NCBI GenBank assembly: GCA_023053545.1
Contig: JAKZAN010000233.1
Span: 1 to 64,000 of the forward strand
Length of the DNA: 64,000 nucleotides
Reading direction: 5' to 3'
Source of the DNA: Lepidurus packardi
Lineage: Eukaryota > Arthropoda > Branchiopoda > Notostraca > Triopsidae
Position numbers and translations under genes: made by a program. Below are positions 1-13,991 of this stretch, piece after piece. The stretch's first letter is position 1. The number at the start of each line of letters is the position of its first letter. The notes beneath the pieces are model-generated. The model was not told where the DNA came from and searched no databases. It saw nothing but the letters and a program-made list of their open reading frames with translations.

Positions 1-56
1 TTATACTATGCCTGGTCCCAAGTAAAAAATGTTGAGGTATAAATATTTGGGCTTCA

Positions 57-1424
57 TCATGCCTACAAGGATTTCTTAGCGATTTGTCCACATCTCTGCT
101 AAAAAAGCTGCTTTGAATCCGCTACCTCTTTGGTAGACATCTTATTGATTGTTACGTTGATGTGCAAATCTGACATCGGCAAGTTCGAGAGTCGGGTGCT
201 GATGCGTAGCCCCAGTATTAGCGTTTTGGTCTGCAGAAATGTGACTTGGCACCTGACTAAAGTGAGCCATAACCCACTGAGTTCAAAGCAGTTGCATATG
301 GTCAGAACATGGTGAATATCGATGCCTTATTTACAGTCAGTGACCTTGAAGTGTAGCTTGTCTATCGGACGTAATTTCATTACTGACTGTTAAAATATGT
401 TTGCTACTTGAGCCAGATCCTCGCTTTTGAGTGTGAGCTTGAGTTCCCTGAGCTTCCTTAGATTCGGAAAAATATCGATTACGTTCTACCAGAACTTGTT
501 CCTCAGCTTAACTTTGTCGCCACGAATGTCAAGACACTTCACGTCTGTATATTTTTCAATTATTTCACAAAGTTTGTTGCCTTGCTGGTTGGTCTCATCT
601 TTCAAAGCTATTAAGAGTTGATCCACACCCTCGCAGTCTTCAGGTTTTGGTTACTGTAGAGTGCATAGTCTTGCTAAATTCAGGTCTATCTTGGGAGGCT
701 TGATGATCTGTTTCTTGTTTAGGATCTAATGTTCATCCAGGTCAGCACTAAAGAGGAGTGCACTATCTACAAACTTCTTAATCTTTAGGATTCGAGCATT
801 TTCCTTTTTGATAGCTTATTTTCTACGCTTTTCAGCACTATCAAACTGGAATGAAGTTGTTTTTGACGAAAGTTCCATTTTATGCCGCTTGATGAATGCC
901 CCTAACTAATGCAACAGCCCTACAGGCTCGTATTCGGGCACTATCAACCATTTCTATATTTGTTGCACGATTCCAACCCACTAGCCAAGCCCTGCCGTCG
1001 TTGGTTCAGCCTCAAGTTCCTTTTTAAGGTTACTGAAGAGATCAATGCAGTACTGAAGGTTGTCCCTCAGGACCCTGTATCCATTCGAGATTTATCTACT
1101 CTGCTTTTCTACTTCATCCCATTTAGAGACTATGTACTTCTGTAGTCTGGGCACAATGTCACGAATTTCCATCGTCGATGCTAGATGTGTGTGTTCCTTC
1201 ACACAATCCTCGCATATCGAGCTGAGTCTGCGGGGGCATTCATTTTCCAGACAGGTATATAGTAGAGGCAGGGCGTGCTTCGTGCATTCGTTGAACTGGC
1301 TGTCTCTCTTGAATTTGAAGGTTGCATTCCGTATATTTTCGACACTTTGGCTAACAGCCTTCATTATTCTCAATTTACTGATGATCTCTTGTTACAATAC
1401 AACTATAGTCTATATAATGTCCAT
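57..1424 (-). CDS. B-box zinc-finger / coiled-coil protein
   Basis: An uninterrupted frame of 455 codons reads from ATG at 1424 to TGA at 57-59, with TAA/TAG read as Glu. Residues about 47-80 carry Cys and His spaced like a B-box (C47, H50, C58, C63, C71, C74, H78, H80). After this come Lys/Glu-rich helical stretches typical of a coiled coil. The layout resembles TRIM-like or B-box/Kelch ciliate proteins, but no RING or C-terminal repeat domain is visible, so the function is unknown. A second in-frame ATG at 1446-1448 would overlap the stop of the upstream SPC12 gene, so the 1424 start is preferred. No intron is needed. Confidence 0.6.
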
Positions 1425-1447
1425 TGCCACGAAAACTACTAAGAGCA

Positions 1448-1783
1448 TCACAATTGTTTCTGCATCCCAAACTGAGTGAACTACAGAGGAGCTCCCCTCC
1501 AGATCGGCCAGGCCGGAACAAAAATCTGAGCAATTTATTGGAGTCTTACGTATTAAAGTTTACCACAAGGGCAATGCACATGCTTAATAGCATGCCGTAT
1601 ATGCATGCCGCAAAAGAGTCGAGTAAAAGCGACGCAGCGAAGCTCAGCACCTGAATGTATGATGGTTGAATGGCTTGGGGATATTGGGATACTGCCGATA
1701 GAAAAACAAAGAGGGTCAGATATTTTTGTGCGTGTTTTTGGCCTTCGAGAGTCTGGATATTATGGAGGAAAATATCGTACCAT
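1448..1783 (-). CDS. SPCS1: Signal peptidase complex subunit 1 (SPC12-like)
   Basis: Predicted small ER membrane subunit of the signal peptidase complex, 75 residues after removal of three introns (1753-1780, 28 nt; 1651-1692, 42 nt; 1526-1563, 38 nt). The protein opens MTLEGQKHAQKY, matching the family's DxKGQKLAE start. It has two hydrophobic helices and then VPAWPIWRGAPL, matching the family's PPWPxYRxHPLxW. Known role of the family: a non-catalytic subunit that shields membrane helices from cleavage and holds the complex together. The first intron directly follows the ATG codon. The family match comes from memory of the conserved pattern; the splice sites are inferred from GT-AG ends and reading frame. 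Confidence 0.72.
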
Positions 1784-2075
1784 TTAGTCAGCACGTGTTA
1801 GGAAGAGTCCGAGGGGAGATCTTAGCATAGGAACCGGATGATTGCAGTTGAAACTAGAGATGATGTGGAGACCAATATTGAGTAGAGAGTGGGTTGCCAA
1901 AATTTTTAAGAATAACATAACTAAAAGGCGAGAGGATGAGTCTCTCGTTCGCTGATCCTTTTTGCTGTTGAACTATTTAATTTGGGAGATTCCCTCCTTG
2001 ACTGCACGTCTGTAAATCTCACGGACAAGCCAAATAAGTAAGGTTTGGGAAGTGAAGCAGGAGGTATAGAGGATC
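1784..2075. other. Intergenic region between divergent genes
   Basis: About 290 bases separate the minus-strand SPC12 start from the next plus-strand frame. No RNA gene, repeat or convincing coding frame was seen. It presumably holds promoters for both directions. Confidence 0.5.
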
Positions 2076-2227
2076 ATGGCTGAGGAAGATGGTATATTAT
2101 TGTTTGTTAGCAGCCAAGGGGGCTGCACAACGCAATTTCTACTCTGTTAAGATAAATCGGAAGACCATCCTTATATGCAGTATGAAAGGTAGAAACTACA
2201 CAAATTATTTAGAAATCCTGACAGATA

Positions 2228-2234
<7 letters not shown>
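2076..2234 (+). CDS. Possible small protein, 52 residues
   Basis: An ATG-to-TGA frame of 52 codons opens MAEEDGILLFVSSQGG and is rich in charged residues after position 25. It has three in-frame TAA/TAG codons, all giving Glu in a plausible Glu/Lys-rich helix. It overlaps the ATG of the downstream cathepsin gene by 7 bases, so it may be a short upstream ORF in that gene's leader, an unrecognised exon, or chance. It was not recognised as any family. Confidence 0.25.
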
Positions 2235-3318
<1,084 letters not shown>

Positions 3319-3397
3319 ACTCCAAAAATGTGATAAAGTACTTGTAAAATCATTCCATAGAGCTGTCAATACAAAATCGAATGCAAGGTTATTAGAA

Positions 3398-4810
3398 TCA
3401 TAAAACACGACTGATATGAATTTTTAGTGTGCGTTGGGAGCCATTCTTTGGTTTCGGATAGAGGGTTGTAGCGATATTTTTCTCAAGGCGAGCGTTATTA
3501 TCCATCCTACTGTTTGAATTTCCTTCCCCTCTGAATTTGTGGTTATTTGGTGACGCCAGGGATGACAGAGAGTTTCGACAAGAAGAACTATTTAGCATGC
3601 TCGAATCCAGTTCAATGTTATTTGACATTTTATTCTATTAGTCTTAGCCGCATGGGTTGCGTGCGTTCTCTTCGGTCTTTCGGATGGAATTCAGCACGAC
3701 CAACCTATCATTGCTGAGATTTCGTGTAATCGCTATGCTCCTACGAGTAGTAGATGCTCTGGCTCTCCTCTCAACTACTCTTGCTTCGGCTTTGGACAAC
3801 GCAAATGATTTGAGGCTGCTGAAAATATCTCCATTCCTTTTTATTGTGAGCCGGTGCAATACTTCGAGTGTCTTTGAAACCATAACGATTTGACCCAGTC
3901 GAACAAGGAAAATTCCTTTGCACCTTTTATCTAGAACTTCTCTTAGCCTTTCCAGAACTCCTATATTCGCGAGGATTTTTTCGAGTAAAGTTGTTCTCCT
4001 CCAATGTAGACCAATGCTCTTCGTTCTGGACCTGAAGTCGGTGGGGATTTTATTGGCACTTGACTCTGAGGTGAGAGCTGAAGAGTATTTGCTTGTTATT
4101 AGCTGGAGACTAGTGGTGTTCTACGGCAATAATGAATTAGGATATCGATGAGATGCACCTTTAGTCTATCGTTAGATTTAGAAAGTATAGTTTTTAATGA
4201 TTGTGCGCGATTGTTCACCTGCTTCAGAGTGTTACGCAGGTTGTTAGATTCGTTTTTCCTCTGACCTCTGTGGGTTTCGCGCCTCCTCATTCTACCTGTG
4301 ATCCAGCAGATCTCTACACTTCTGTCTTTTCTCCTCCACGATCCTGAGTTTCTGCTACAGTCTTTATTATGCCTCCTTCATTACTTCGCATATTTCCCTA
4401 TTCCTTTCTTCCAGTCTTCTGTAGTGTTGTTAGGATAAAGCTGCCATAGCCTCTTTCTGCTGTTTGAGTTCGAACATGAGGTGCTCAAGCTCCAGCTTCT
4501 TCCGCTCAATCTCACACCTTTCGAATTATAGCAGCAGCCATTCCTTTTAAAACAGCCTCTTGTTTTGCTCGCTAAAATCATTTGCGAGACAGACTGGCTC
4601 AGTCTGAACCTATTTGGAAGTACAAGTTTCTGATTCAGAAGGAGTCTATTCTGGCTCTTCCTGAGAGAAAGAATAAGTGTTCTGAGAGTGAGTCTTCTCA
4701 AGGACCTCTGCAAAGACCGAAAGGGACAAGAGAGTACGAGGGCGATCGTCGAAGAGGCATGCATAGGAATAATCGATGTGCTGGGTATGGTTGTTATTTT
4801 GTAGGTTCAT
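3398..4810 (-). CDS. Coiled-coil protein, unknown function
   Basis: From ATG 4808-4810 to TGA 3398-3400 one frame stays open for 470 codons. The first third is strongly helical (CEIERKKLELEHLMFELKQQ). A 28-nt GT-AG intron at 4268-4295 is likely, because its removal joins two helical stretches (KCRDLLDHRG, then NNLRNTLKQVNNRAQSLK). A second intron, with a length of 2 modulo 3, would then be needed further down to return to the frame that ends the gene; I could not place it. The tail is Ser/Asn-rich. No enzyme motif is seen; a structural or ciliary role is possible but not shown. Confidence 0.6.
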
Positions 4811-4944
4811 GATGTCTTCGACTATATCAAGTATAGAAATATGTATTTATTCAGAGGCTTATCAACGTATTAATGGGTAAATAACATATAACTAAGCACC
4901 ATTAATTTCGGGAAGGCCTATAAGCACTATGCTGGGTTTGTGTG

Positions 4945-7900
4945 TCAAGGGAGAGGCGTGCCACACATCTCGCACATGATTACGAACTCTCCGATGTTCA
5001 TATAGGTACAGCTGAGACATTCAGTTTCTTGTGCTCCGTCTGTGAATGTGTGCATTGTGTGATCCATGTGGTAGCCAGTAGCTGCGTTTGGTCTTTATTA
5101 AAACCCAGTTATTTATGTCCCCACTGATTTGGGATGAGTTTTCTGAACTGGGTTTCTGGAGTCCACTATTCTATCAGAGGCGGCTGACTAACTTAATTCT
5201 GTAAACTTCGGATCGACTATCGCAACTTCGAACTGATCTTTGAGGAGCACGCCATCCCAGTGAGGCAGGTTGACTCGGTGCTACTTGCCTCCCTCGAGAT
5301 AGAATGAATACCTGAAGAAAGGATTGTTTCGAATTGTTAGCTGAACATTGCAATTGACACTAGAGATAAGTATAGTGACCACACTTGGCACGATATTGGG
5401 AGTCCCCATTTTTAAATCGTTGTTGTTTTCATCTGTGAGCCCAGGAGATTTCCATTCTGCGTCACCTACAGGTATCATATTCAAGAGAGGTGACTCCGGG
5501 CACAAAGATCGCGAAGAAATCAGTTGTTTAGGGAGGCTAGCGTTGTCATCTCCAGTGGGCAGGCTGGGCAAGACATAGCATTGGGCCACGGTAAGCTCTA
5601 ATCGATAGATCTGATTGAAGCCACCCTGCTCGACAACATCATGGATTTGAAGGATAGTTTGCTGGCTGGTCGTACGTCCCAGAATATTGTAGAATGCGTT
5701 GCTGCCTTTTGAGCCAGGACCAAGTATCTCAAGAGTGCTAAATTATTTCAGTATGAGTTAGAAGCGAGCTCGGCACTCCTCATAAACAACTTTCTTATTT
5801 TGATCCTTCAAAGGCGATGAGGTGAAGGACAGCTTCTCCAGGAAGCTCAGCACCCAGTCAAGGTAGCTTCTCATCAAATAGGCTAAAAAATATTCATTCA
5901 AAGAGCGAGATGTTACTTGGTGCTGGAATCCGGTGCACATATCGCAGTGCTTCCTTGCATTAGGCCAGTACCTGCAGGAAATTGGCGACTGTTGCCACAG
6001 TGAAATCGTTAATCAAGGCTCTTTGCTAAAACATGAGTTGAAGCACAGGCCGGAAGTAATCTGCAGTGCCGAGGGCCGAGACATACCTGATGCGTGGATT
6101 GTCGAGGGTCTCCTTGATAGTAAAGTCGAAGGGTTGTGACTCCATAAATTGTGGAACTCCAAGAATCCAACTGGCTCTGTCCTAAGCGTATTCATCCTGG
6201 ATGAGTAAAAATCGTTTGATAAGCTGAATAGACAAAGTTAAGTAGCAGGTTGTTATAGTAGTGTGTTACCAAAATGTATGGCAGCCCTGATTATGAACTC
6301 CACCCCTGATTGAGCCCTTGCAAAATAAAAGCCGCCATCAGCTCTGACAGTTACTTTCTCTTGCTACACACCTTTGCCAAAATCACGTCGATTTTCTAGC
6401 ACTCCTTTTTCTGTTCAATCACCATCCTATAGAATCTTAGACAGCTTAGACAGCTGTACTATTGTTCTGTCAACTCATAAGATGGCATCTCGTTGAAAAT
6501 GATGCAGATCAGTTAGAGAATAGGGCCCACAGGAAGTACTTGGACTTTGCCTTTGAACTGAATCGTGTTAGGTGCGAGTCTGACAGGACTAGACTTCTGC
6601 ATCAGGAAATCCACGAAAAGAACCATGATATTTTTTGAAAGAATGAACTGGAGGGCAGGTTGACCGAGGAGAGCGAAGTTCTTCCAAAACTAGAAGTACT
6701 GACGGAGTTTGGGAGCATGCTTATGGAGTTCTGTGTGCAAGAGAGTCACAGCATAATTCAACATTTGGCTCACCTTCCTCTGAACCTACGAGCAGCTTAC
6801 TGTCATATCATCTATTAGGACTATTTCCTATTCTGAACACCAAACCCCAATTATTCTATTCAGGACTTCTCTATAGGCTTCCCTGATGCAGCTATCGGCA
6901 TTGCTGCACATGATTTCGAAGTACTACTTTGGGTTCATATTCAGCAAGAACTCAGCTGCAACTTCAGGCTTCGTCCGGCAGATCCGCACAAAGCAATCAG
7001 AAACATCCTTGATCAGCCCATCTTCTGCGCAATTCAAACGTGGAAGCAATGTCAAAATTCGTAACGTCAGAGCAGCTGTGCCTTAGACGAGCTTTTGATT
7101 CTATATTTGCTTGGGCGAAACAATCGGTAAGTTTGAGGACGTATTTTGGACTAGGGGAGCTGCAGCAGACGTAAAGCGAGAAAGGATCTGTCTGATGAAT
7201 TGGGTGAAACCTTTCTAGTTAGACTGGATCTCATAGTGCAGTAGTCTGGCATCTAACTCCACAACTTCGCTGTACTTGCTGTCTATTTACTTCCTGAAGC
7301 TATCGATTTACGCTTTATTCAGCTCCCTTGGTTGCCATTGTTAGGTTTCGATACCTTCTTGTTGCGGTGTACATTTTCTTAGGCCTTAATTATTATCGTG
7401 AACGAGCAGTCTCAGATCGACTGAAGCTTTCGCCTAACTCAATTTATTCTAATCACTAATATCGATCCTCAGACGCCGCTTGACTAGCTTTTCATACACC
7501 AAAATATAGGCATTCTTAGATCTCGACTGGTCTGAACTATAGACCCAGTCTGCTTGTTCCTGTTTGCCCCCAAAACATTCTTCTGGGATATTAGTTATGT
7601 CGAATTCTGACACCCGGCAGTCATCAAACTTGTACCACCGCCCCTGTGTATCTTGGATTATTGAGAAATAGTGACCACTCTCAGCGCTCCCTGAGTGTAC
7701 TACTATTCCTTTTAGTTGGTATCGAGCATCAAGCATCGTAGATTCCTCATCCTACTTGTGTTTGGCATAGTTCTGGAGATCCAGCTCCAGAGGAAACTCC
7801 CAACGAGAGTGTACCTTCACTCTTTACAGTGTTTCCACATCGAAGACTATGCGCTGCAACTGGACAAAAAGGATATTGCTGAGTTTATGCAAGTGGGTCT

Positions 7901-10900
7901 CCTTGGTTGTCGATGCTACTTTTCTGTCGCAGTTTTCGCAGAAGTAATCAGCGATCTCTTACTTCTCCACCAGCTTATTAAGACTAGATACTATATCAGT
8001 GTGATCTTTGACCTCGAGCAGGAGGCTTCTGATCCCTTACACGCGATATTTGGGTTTCAGACAGCTCTGGCACACTATCGTAACGAGGGTATCCCCTCCA
8101 AATATTTAATCAATGATTTGGGAGAAACAAGAGTGCCTGGCGCGCGCCTCAAGCCTATCAAAAAGACTGTTGAAAAACTACTGGGCGTCTTATTGGACTC
8201 CGAAGTTTATGCTACTATTAAAAGCCAAGCAAAAGGATTCAGGGTTATAGCTTCCTCGCTTTGACAGCTCCAAGAAAGCGAACATAATTTTTAGTTGTTC
8301 CAGAGGGCTGTCAACATAGCTCAAGTCTTAAAGATTCCTTGAGACACTTTTCGCAATCTTTAAAGAGTTAGGATCCTATTTCATACCCATAATGGCCCAT
8401 CTAAACTACTAGCACATGTACAGCTGCTGAAGGACACTGTTCATGTAGCAAATACAACCGGGGTTATAGAGACCGACGTAGTCATGCCTTTGAGAAATAT
8501 TGTCAACTCTGTGATGCGAAGAACGACGACTGAGCACATCAAAGCATTCATTTAAGTAGTCAATAAGACCCTCGGAATTAGTTTTGAGAAGTAGCTAATA
8601 TAAAATTTCACGATTTTGTGGGGTGTTGGCAGTCCTTCGAGAACAATCGAGCAAGACGTTTTGGAATTAGGGTTCCTGTGTGAGTTAAGGGCAGAGATCA
8701 ATAAGCGTACACAGGATCAAAAGATTGCCATGCAGAAGGGAAGGTTCATGGTTCTACATTCCTGATAGTTTGACCTGACTATAAATTGACGTGAAGAGAG
8801 CCAGTCGATTCAAAGTCTGGTTTTATTTGACGATCTGGTTAAGAATAGCAAAAAACTATTTGCACTATTTCTTTGGCTGGACCCTGAAAAGATTGAGGGG
8901 AAATCCGCGTATCTTAGCAGAAAGATAGGCGAAGTTGCAAGCTATCACCCTCACATCAGGGTGTCTATGGAACATCGCAGACTAGATATATTTTTAGTTG
9001 TGGTGATTGCTGGCTAGCAGGAGAACCAACAAGGACTATATTAGCTGTGTATTGATGCTCACCTCGAGCTATCCGAGTAAAGTTTCTAAAAGTCCAATGG
9101 GTATTGCTTCTGAGAACTCCTTTTCGTTCGTGATGGTTAGAATGGGCACCGAAAGCAGTTATGCTGAAAGGGAAGGGATATTCGAAAGGTTTCTGAGTAT
9201 CTGGAGACATAATGAAAGACATTCTCGTTTGAGATCACTCATAGAATCCAGAGTGTGTTGTTCAACCAAAGAGATGACTATTTTTTGCACATCCTTTAAA
9301 ACATCTGACTCTGCGAAGCCAGACTTCCAACAGGCAATGCGTCCCAAGTAAGGTGAGAATAACTCATATGCGTCAACAGGACTAGGTTCTGGATGCTATA
9401 TATCGAGCATATATTTTATCAAGGCTACTCTGTACCAGACCATGAATCCAGAACCCTGTTGTTTGCTACTCTCCATTTACAAAGAGACATTTTCTAAAGT
9501 CTTTTGGATGAGGCATGGAGCAGGAGGAAGTCTTTTCAACAGCGAGACAGCGAGAGAGCTTAGCTAATTCTAACAAGAGGATGCGAGATCGATGAGAATT
9601 GGGTAGGATTCTGGTTGTCTATATAAAATAACTCTTGCCATGTTTTCGTAGTCCGGCGTTTCCTTTACGTCTTCATATTTCTGGAGGTCTGGGCGATAAC
9701 GCTGGGTTTAGAGATTTTTCCAAACCGTGGACTCTCTGACTTTGCAGCTATCCCAGAAAAAACTCAGGAAATTCTAGAGCATGATAACTCCATCCTTATC
9801 TTCGTCATATTTTTCTAGCATCTACACAACTCTGCTGTCGCTGGCAGGACAATAATCATTAGTTGAACCTTCTACGAAGTGGGCGATTTCTGCAGGAACC
9901 ATTTTCCCTGAGGGAGAATATCTGTAGAATATTTATGTCAAAGCCTTCACGAGTAGAGGATTCATCTGGCCATTGCCCATGAGGAGTTTTGCCTGGGAAA
10001 TTTATGGTGTTGGTCTTTTTAATGCAGTCAAAGTAAGTCCTTTGAGAGTGAGTTCCTCTAAAGTCTTTCCGTAGTTTTGGGGTGCGATTTCATGCTCCCC
10101 ATATTTTAAGAGGATGTCGGAAACAGAACATTTAAATATCTTGGTGATTTCCTCCAGGAATTAGTACAGAGTGATATTTAGAGGCACTTCAGCTGACTCG
10201 TACTTCTTAGTGATCTAGTACCCTGAGGTGACTTAATTTAGAACCCTTATAAAGATGAACTCACTCTTGACAAGGCTCGCATGGGGTTTGTAGAAGCCAA
10301 CCCCCCTTGGTTTCAGTGTGATTCATTAGTTCGAGGAAGAGTGAGCAGTACCCAAGGAGTTGTTTAGCTTGGGTCGCCGTTGACCTGTGTATATTGGCGT
10401 GGAGTATCTGTATCGAAGTCAGGATTTCAGCTATAAAGTTTGACAAAGTTGTCACCTAGTGGATGCATTTAGAGGGAATACTTGCGAAGAGTTGAGCAAC
10501 GAAAGATGCGATTTATAGCCTTATCTCTTAGTTTTCTGCATTCAACAGGATGTAAAACAATTGAGAGTAGCCTTTGAGTTCGGTGGGGCAGCCTTCCAGC
10601 CTATATTTGTTGATGTTTCCCGAAACCCCAACCACAACCTTATCTTTGTTCATGACTAAAAATAGCTCTATCAGAGATCTTATAACGTTGAGGTTCGAAA
10701 GCTTCACCTATGAATTGAGCACTTTATGAAAAAGAATGCTGGCTTCAGTCTAATAGTAATTGATCAGCTGCGAGAAAGCTTTAGGAAAAGCTATAAGTTT
10801 GCTAATGACCTCCACTCCCAGGAACTCGTTGGTGCGGGATGGAACCTCTCCTAGAAACTCTTCAGCATAAATGCGCATGAGATTATGGTCTTTTTTTCGT

Positions 10901-12660
10901 CTGTATTAGCGCACCAAGTACATCAAGTTCTAGACTGTCGCATCGATGAGTTTCTTGCTGAATGTTTTACTCCCCCCATTTTTATCTATTCCTTTGATGA
11001 TCCTGAGTAATCTCTATTGATACATCTTGGTCTCCACCAGATAGTCCAGCATCTGACCCTCAGTTCTCTTCATGTACTTGAATTTGGCCTACCCTTCAGA
11101 AGCGGGAAAGATGTACAGTATTTTGGCAACAGTCTACATTAGCATGCTTATCATGGTCTATGAAGCTACTTCTTCGTCGATTGTGTCGACTACTCTGGAT
11201 AGATAGAACTCAGGTTACGGGATATCTCCACGATCTAGTGCAGTCCTAAGAAGGTCGACGTACCGGCTTCCTATTTTGGATTGAAACTGGGTTGGGAATT
11301 AGTGGTAAGCTTTGATGAGTATATTCCAAAGTATTTAGAGTCCTTGTTTCCTGTGGGTGCTCATCGAGTACTTAGAGACATCATACAACACTTCTAACAT
11401 TTATTCGAAATACTATGCAGGTTGTACTCTGCTTAGTTTATCGAGAATCAGGCCGCTTTCGACAGACCGGAACCTCATCGTGACTTCGTAGAGCATCTTC
11501 ATCAGATGCCTGCGTACCGGCTGGTCTCTTTTTTCGAATAGGTCCAAAAGCAGCGTCATGTGCTCAGTCTATAATCCACCGTTCCTGAAATAGAATTTCG
11601 GGATGTCAATGGAGTTTTGGATGACCTGTTAATGTTAGTTGATTGAGAACAGCTTGAGTATAACTTGATGATGCGTCAGCCACTACTTGTGCACCTTGTC
11701 CTTGATAACTTTGAATGTACTCAGATGAATAGAAGTGGTATAGCCAGATAGTAGCTTCGCGCCAATCAACTTTTTGGCCAGAAGTCCCGAATCAATCATA
11801 GGAAGAGTACTTTCTACACAAAATCTTTATGTCCATCCGAGACTGTAATCACTTTATAGCGTACCCACCCGATCAAACAGTTTCTGCATATTCTTTCGCA
11901 CGGACTCCAAGTTCTACTTGGTGGTGCCTCTGACGGTGGCTTCATGGAGACTCGAGAAATAGTAGTGAATGTTCGGTGCCACATGTTGCAGCATCAACTA
12001 TTTATAGAAACCCTCAGTAAGGAAGTTGGAGCAGTTTATCAGTATGCGCAGATACTTGTCGACAGATTCTGGAGCAGCTTGGCAGTCTCTGAAACAGTTC
12101 TACGTGAATCGAGCGATGAAAAATACACTCTCCTTGATCACTTCTAAAAAGTGTCTGGGAACTTCCTTCTAGCACTACTTCACTCGAGTCTAGATCTCAG
12201 CATTTATTTAAGGAGCAAGATGCTGCCCATGCGAAGTCTAACCCTGGCTGCTGCTTGAGCATTTACTGTCTCTTTACTGACTAGCTCGTAGGGATTAGAC
12301 TGCTTAAAGATCTTCTACTATCTTTTATCGATAAAGAGGCTTAGTGTTGTCAGTAATGAGCAGTAAGGTGTCCAATAATTTGTTGGATTCGGGGCCCAGA
12401 ACCGCCAATCGAAAACTTAGTCTTGCCGCCTTGACCAGACATTTAACCAAGTCAGAACTTGGACGAGTGGAGTTCACGAGGAGTCTGCAAATGGGTTCCA
12501 GGAGTGATTATGTGAACTGGACGATTGAGGTAGGATGAGAGAAGGGGCTCTGACGGAGGGATTATTAGATGAAGGAGTCGATGAGAATGGTGGATTATCG
12601 GAGTGCAGCAGCGCGCTACTGATTGGAGCGATGAGCATTTTTAATGAGGATGGCCATCAT
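4945..12660 (-). CDS. Giant USP9X/USP24-type ubiquitin carboxyl-terminal hydrolase
   Basis: A deubiquitinase of about 2,544 residues, the largest gene here. The N-terminal half is helical-repeat-like. Near residues 820-910 there is a ubiquitin-like stretch (LLKYGEHEIAPQNYG) and then an EF-hand-like segment (YDEDKDGVIM). The USP core follows: Cys box VGLYNPGCICYMNSVLQQL with the nucleophile codon at 8448-8450, the VQEDAQEFF box, a CxxC pair (CENC), and the His box HSGSAESGHYFSII with His at 7671-7673. The long C-terminus ends in a RanBP2-type zinc finger (CLSCTYMN, CEMCGTPLP). Introns lie at 6224-6269 (46 nt) and 5883-5916 (34 nt). A run of six C on the plus strand (10301-10306) shifts the frame; with one base fewer the coding length is an exact codon multiple. 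The Thr normally before the nucleophile is Ile. Confidence 0.9.
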
Positions 12661-12817
12661 ATGTTTACAGGAGTCCTGCGTGCTGGGAGGAGGAGATTAT
12701 GACATATTTAGATAGTGAAAGGAGATTTGTCTCAGATTACAAGAGTCATATTACTTTTATGTTTAGTCTGTGTTATTAAAATCTTAAGCAATATCTACAA
12801 CTACACATACATTGGCC

Positions 12818-13991
12818 TCATTGTGGTTTCTTGTCTTTCTCTTACATACGCTTTTCTTGTCCTTCTTCCACTTACTCGACTTCATGCCGGCTCTCCAGCT
12901 CTTAATTCAGCTTTCCGATCATTTCTTGAGTCTGCTGTACCAAAATACTCTACTGGATGCCTCTGTTCGTGAAATCTTCTTCTCCTGTCTTAATAGTATT
13001 CACCACCGCTTCGCTCTTACTCTTGTCGTACTCCACGATTCCTAGAAGATAGTTGTAGAACAAGGTTTTCGGAGCCATCCTCATCATTATGCTAGGTCGC
13101 ATCAGAAGGGTGCTCTGTAGTACTGTGATAAGCGCATTACTGAACATGTAGAGCACAATTCCCGAAGGCCAGTAGCACAGGAAAGGCAGCCAGATGATCA
13201 GAAAGTATTGGCAATATATTCTGATTCGTGATATCAAAGTGTGTTGATTGGCCTTTGTGATATAGCGCTAGAAATTATAATAGTAGAGCAGCACAGTCGC
13301 AAGAGGCAGTATGAAGTAGGGGTCTATAGCTCCCAGAGATTTCAAGTGGAGGAAAGTGCTCGATCCGATGGCTTCATAAGTCAGAAGTCTGCGCACAGTG
13401 TATATCATAACTATGATGAGCGGAAAGTGAGCTAGGTTATAGACAAAAAGTCTCTAGACCTTGAGATTCTGGCTTTTTATGATCTGGAAAGCAGCCGACA
13501 TGGCCAACAGCAGTCTACGGTTCTGAGGCAGTGACGATTGTTTGTAGACATTCTTTATGTGAACGAGTACGGGAGCAATTGGCGCTAGCTGGCTGACTCG
13601 CCTCATCTGCATCACTATAAGGGGTACCATTGTCAGACGGATGAACACGCAAGATCCCATTATCACAGCCCACCATGGAAGGCCGACAAACTCATTAACT
13701 TTGATGAGAGAATCTGAGGCGCCAGCCACCATAGGCTCAAGGGGCTGCAGTAAGTACGGAATATGGGCAAGATAGTCTACGTCAAAGTCGATGAGTCGGT
13801 CCTGGATCACAACGACTACGGAGGTTTATTAGGTTTTAGAGTGTTGTTACGAAATAGGGCTGGATTTTTTAAAGTTTAGCAGCCTTTTCAAGGAGCTAAG
13901 GATTGAGGCTCGAGAAGGAAAAGTGTAAGATCGATCGAAGGGGAGTGGATGCGTGTGCGGTTGCTACGCGCGAACAAATTTTTCTGATCAT
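12818..13991 (-). CDS. OXA1: Mitochondrial inner-membrane insertase, OXA1/YidC family
   Basis: Predicted insertase for mitochondrial membrane proteins, 374 residues after removal of a 49-nt intron just after the presequence. The N-terminus (MIRKICSRVATAHASTPLRS) is rich in Arg, Ser and Ala and lacks acidic residues, as in a mitochondrial targeting peptide. The core follows the family order: GLPWWAVIMGSCVFIRLTMVPL, then PxLxxLK-like helices, then WLPFLCYWPSGIVLYMFSNAL near the end of the membrane part, about five helices in all. The C-terminal tail is Lys/Glu-rich and coiled, as in OXA1 proteins that hold the mitoribosome. The next gene upstream on this strand is the ubiquitin-fold gene. Confidence 0.85.

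Noticed and set aside
4582-4812. Plus-strand frame of 76 codons
   Set aside because: Antisense to the well-supported coiled-coil gene on the minus strand.
7716-8264. Plus-strand frame of 182 codons
   Set aside because: It lies antisense to the USP catalytic domain, whose motifs are unambiguous. Long open shadows are expected with one stop codon.
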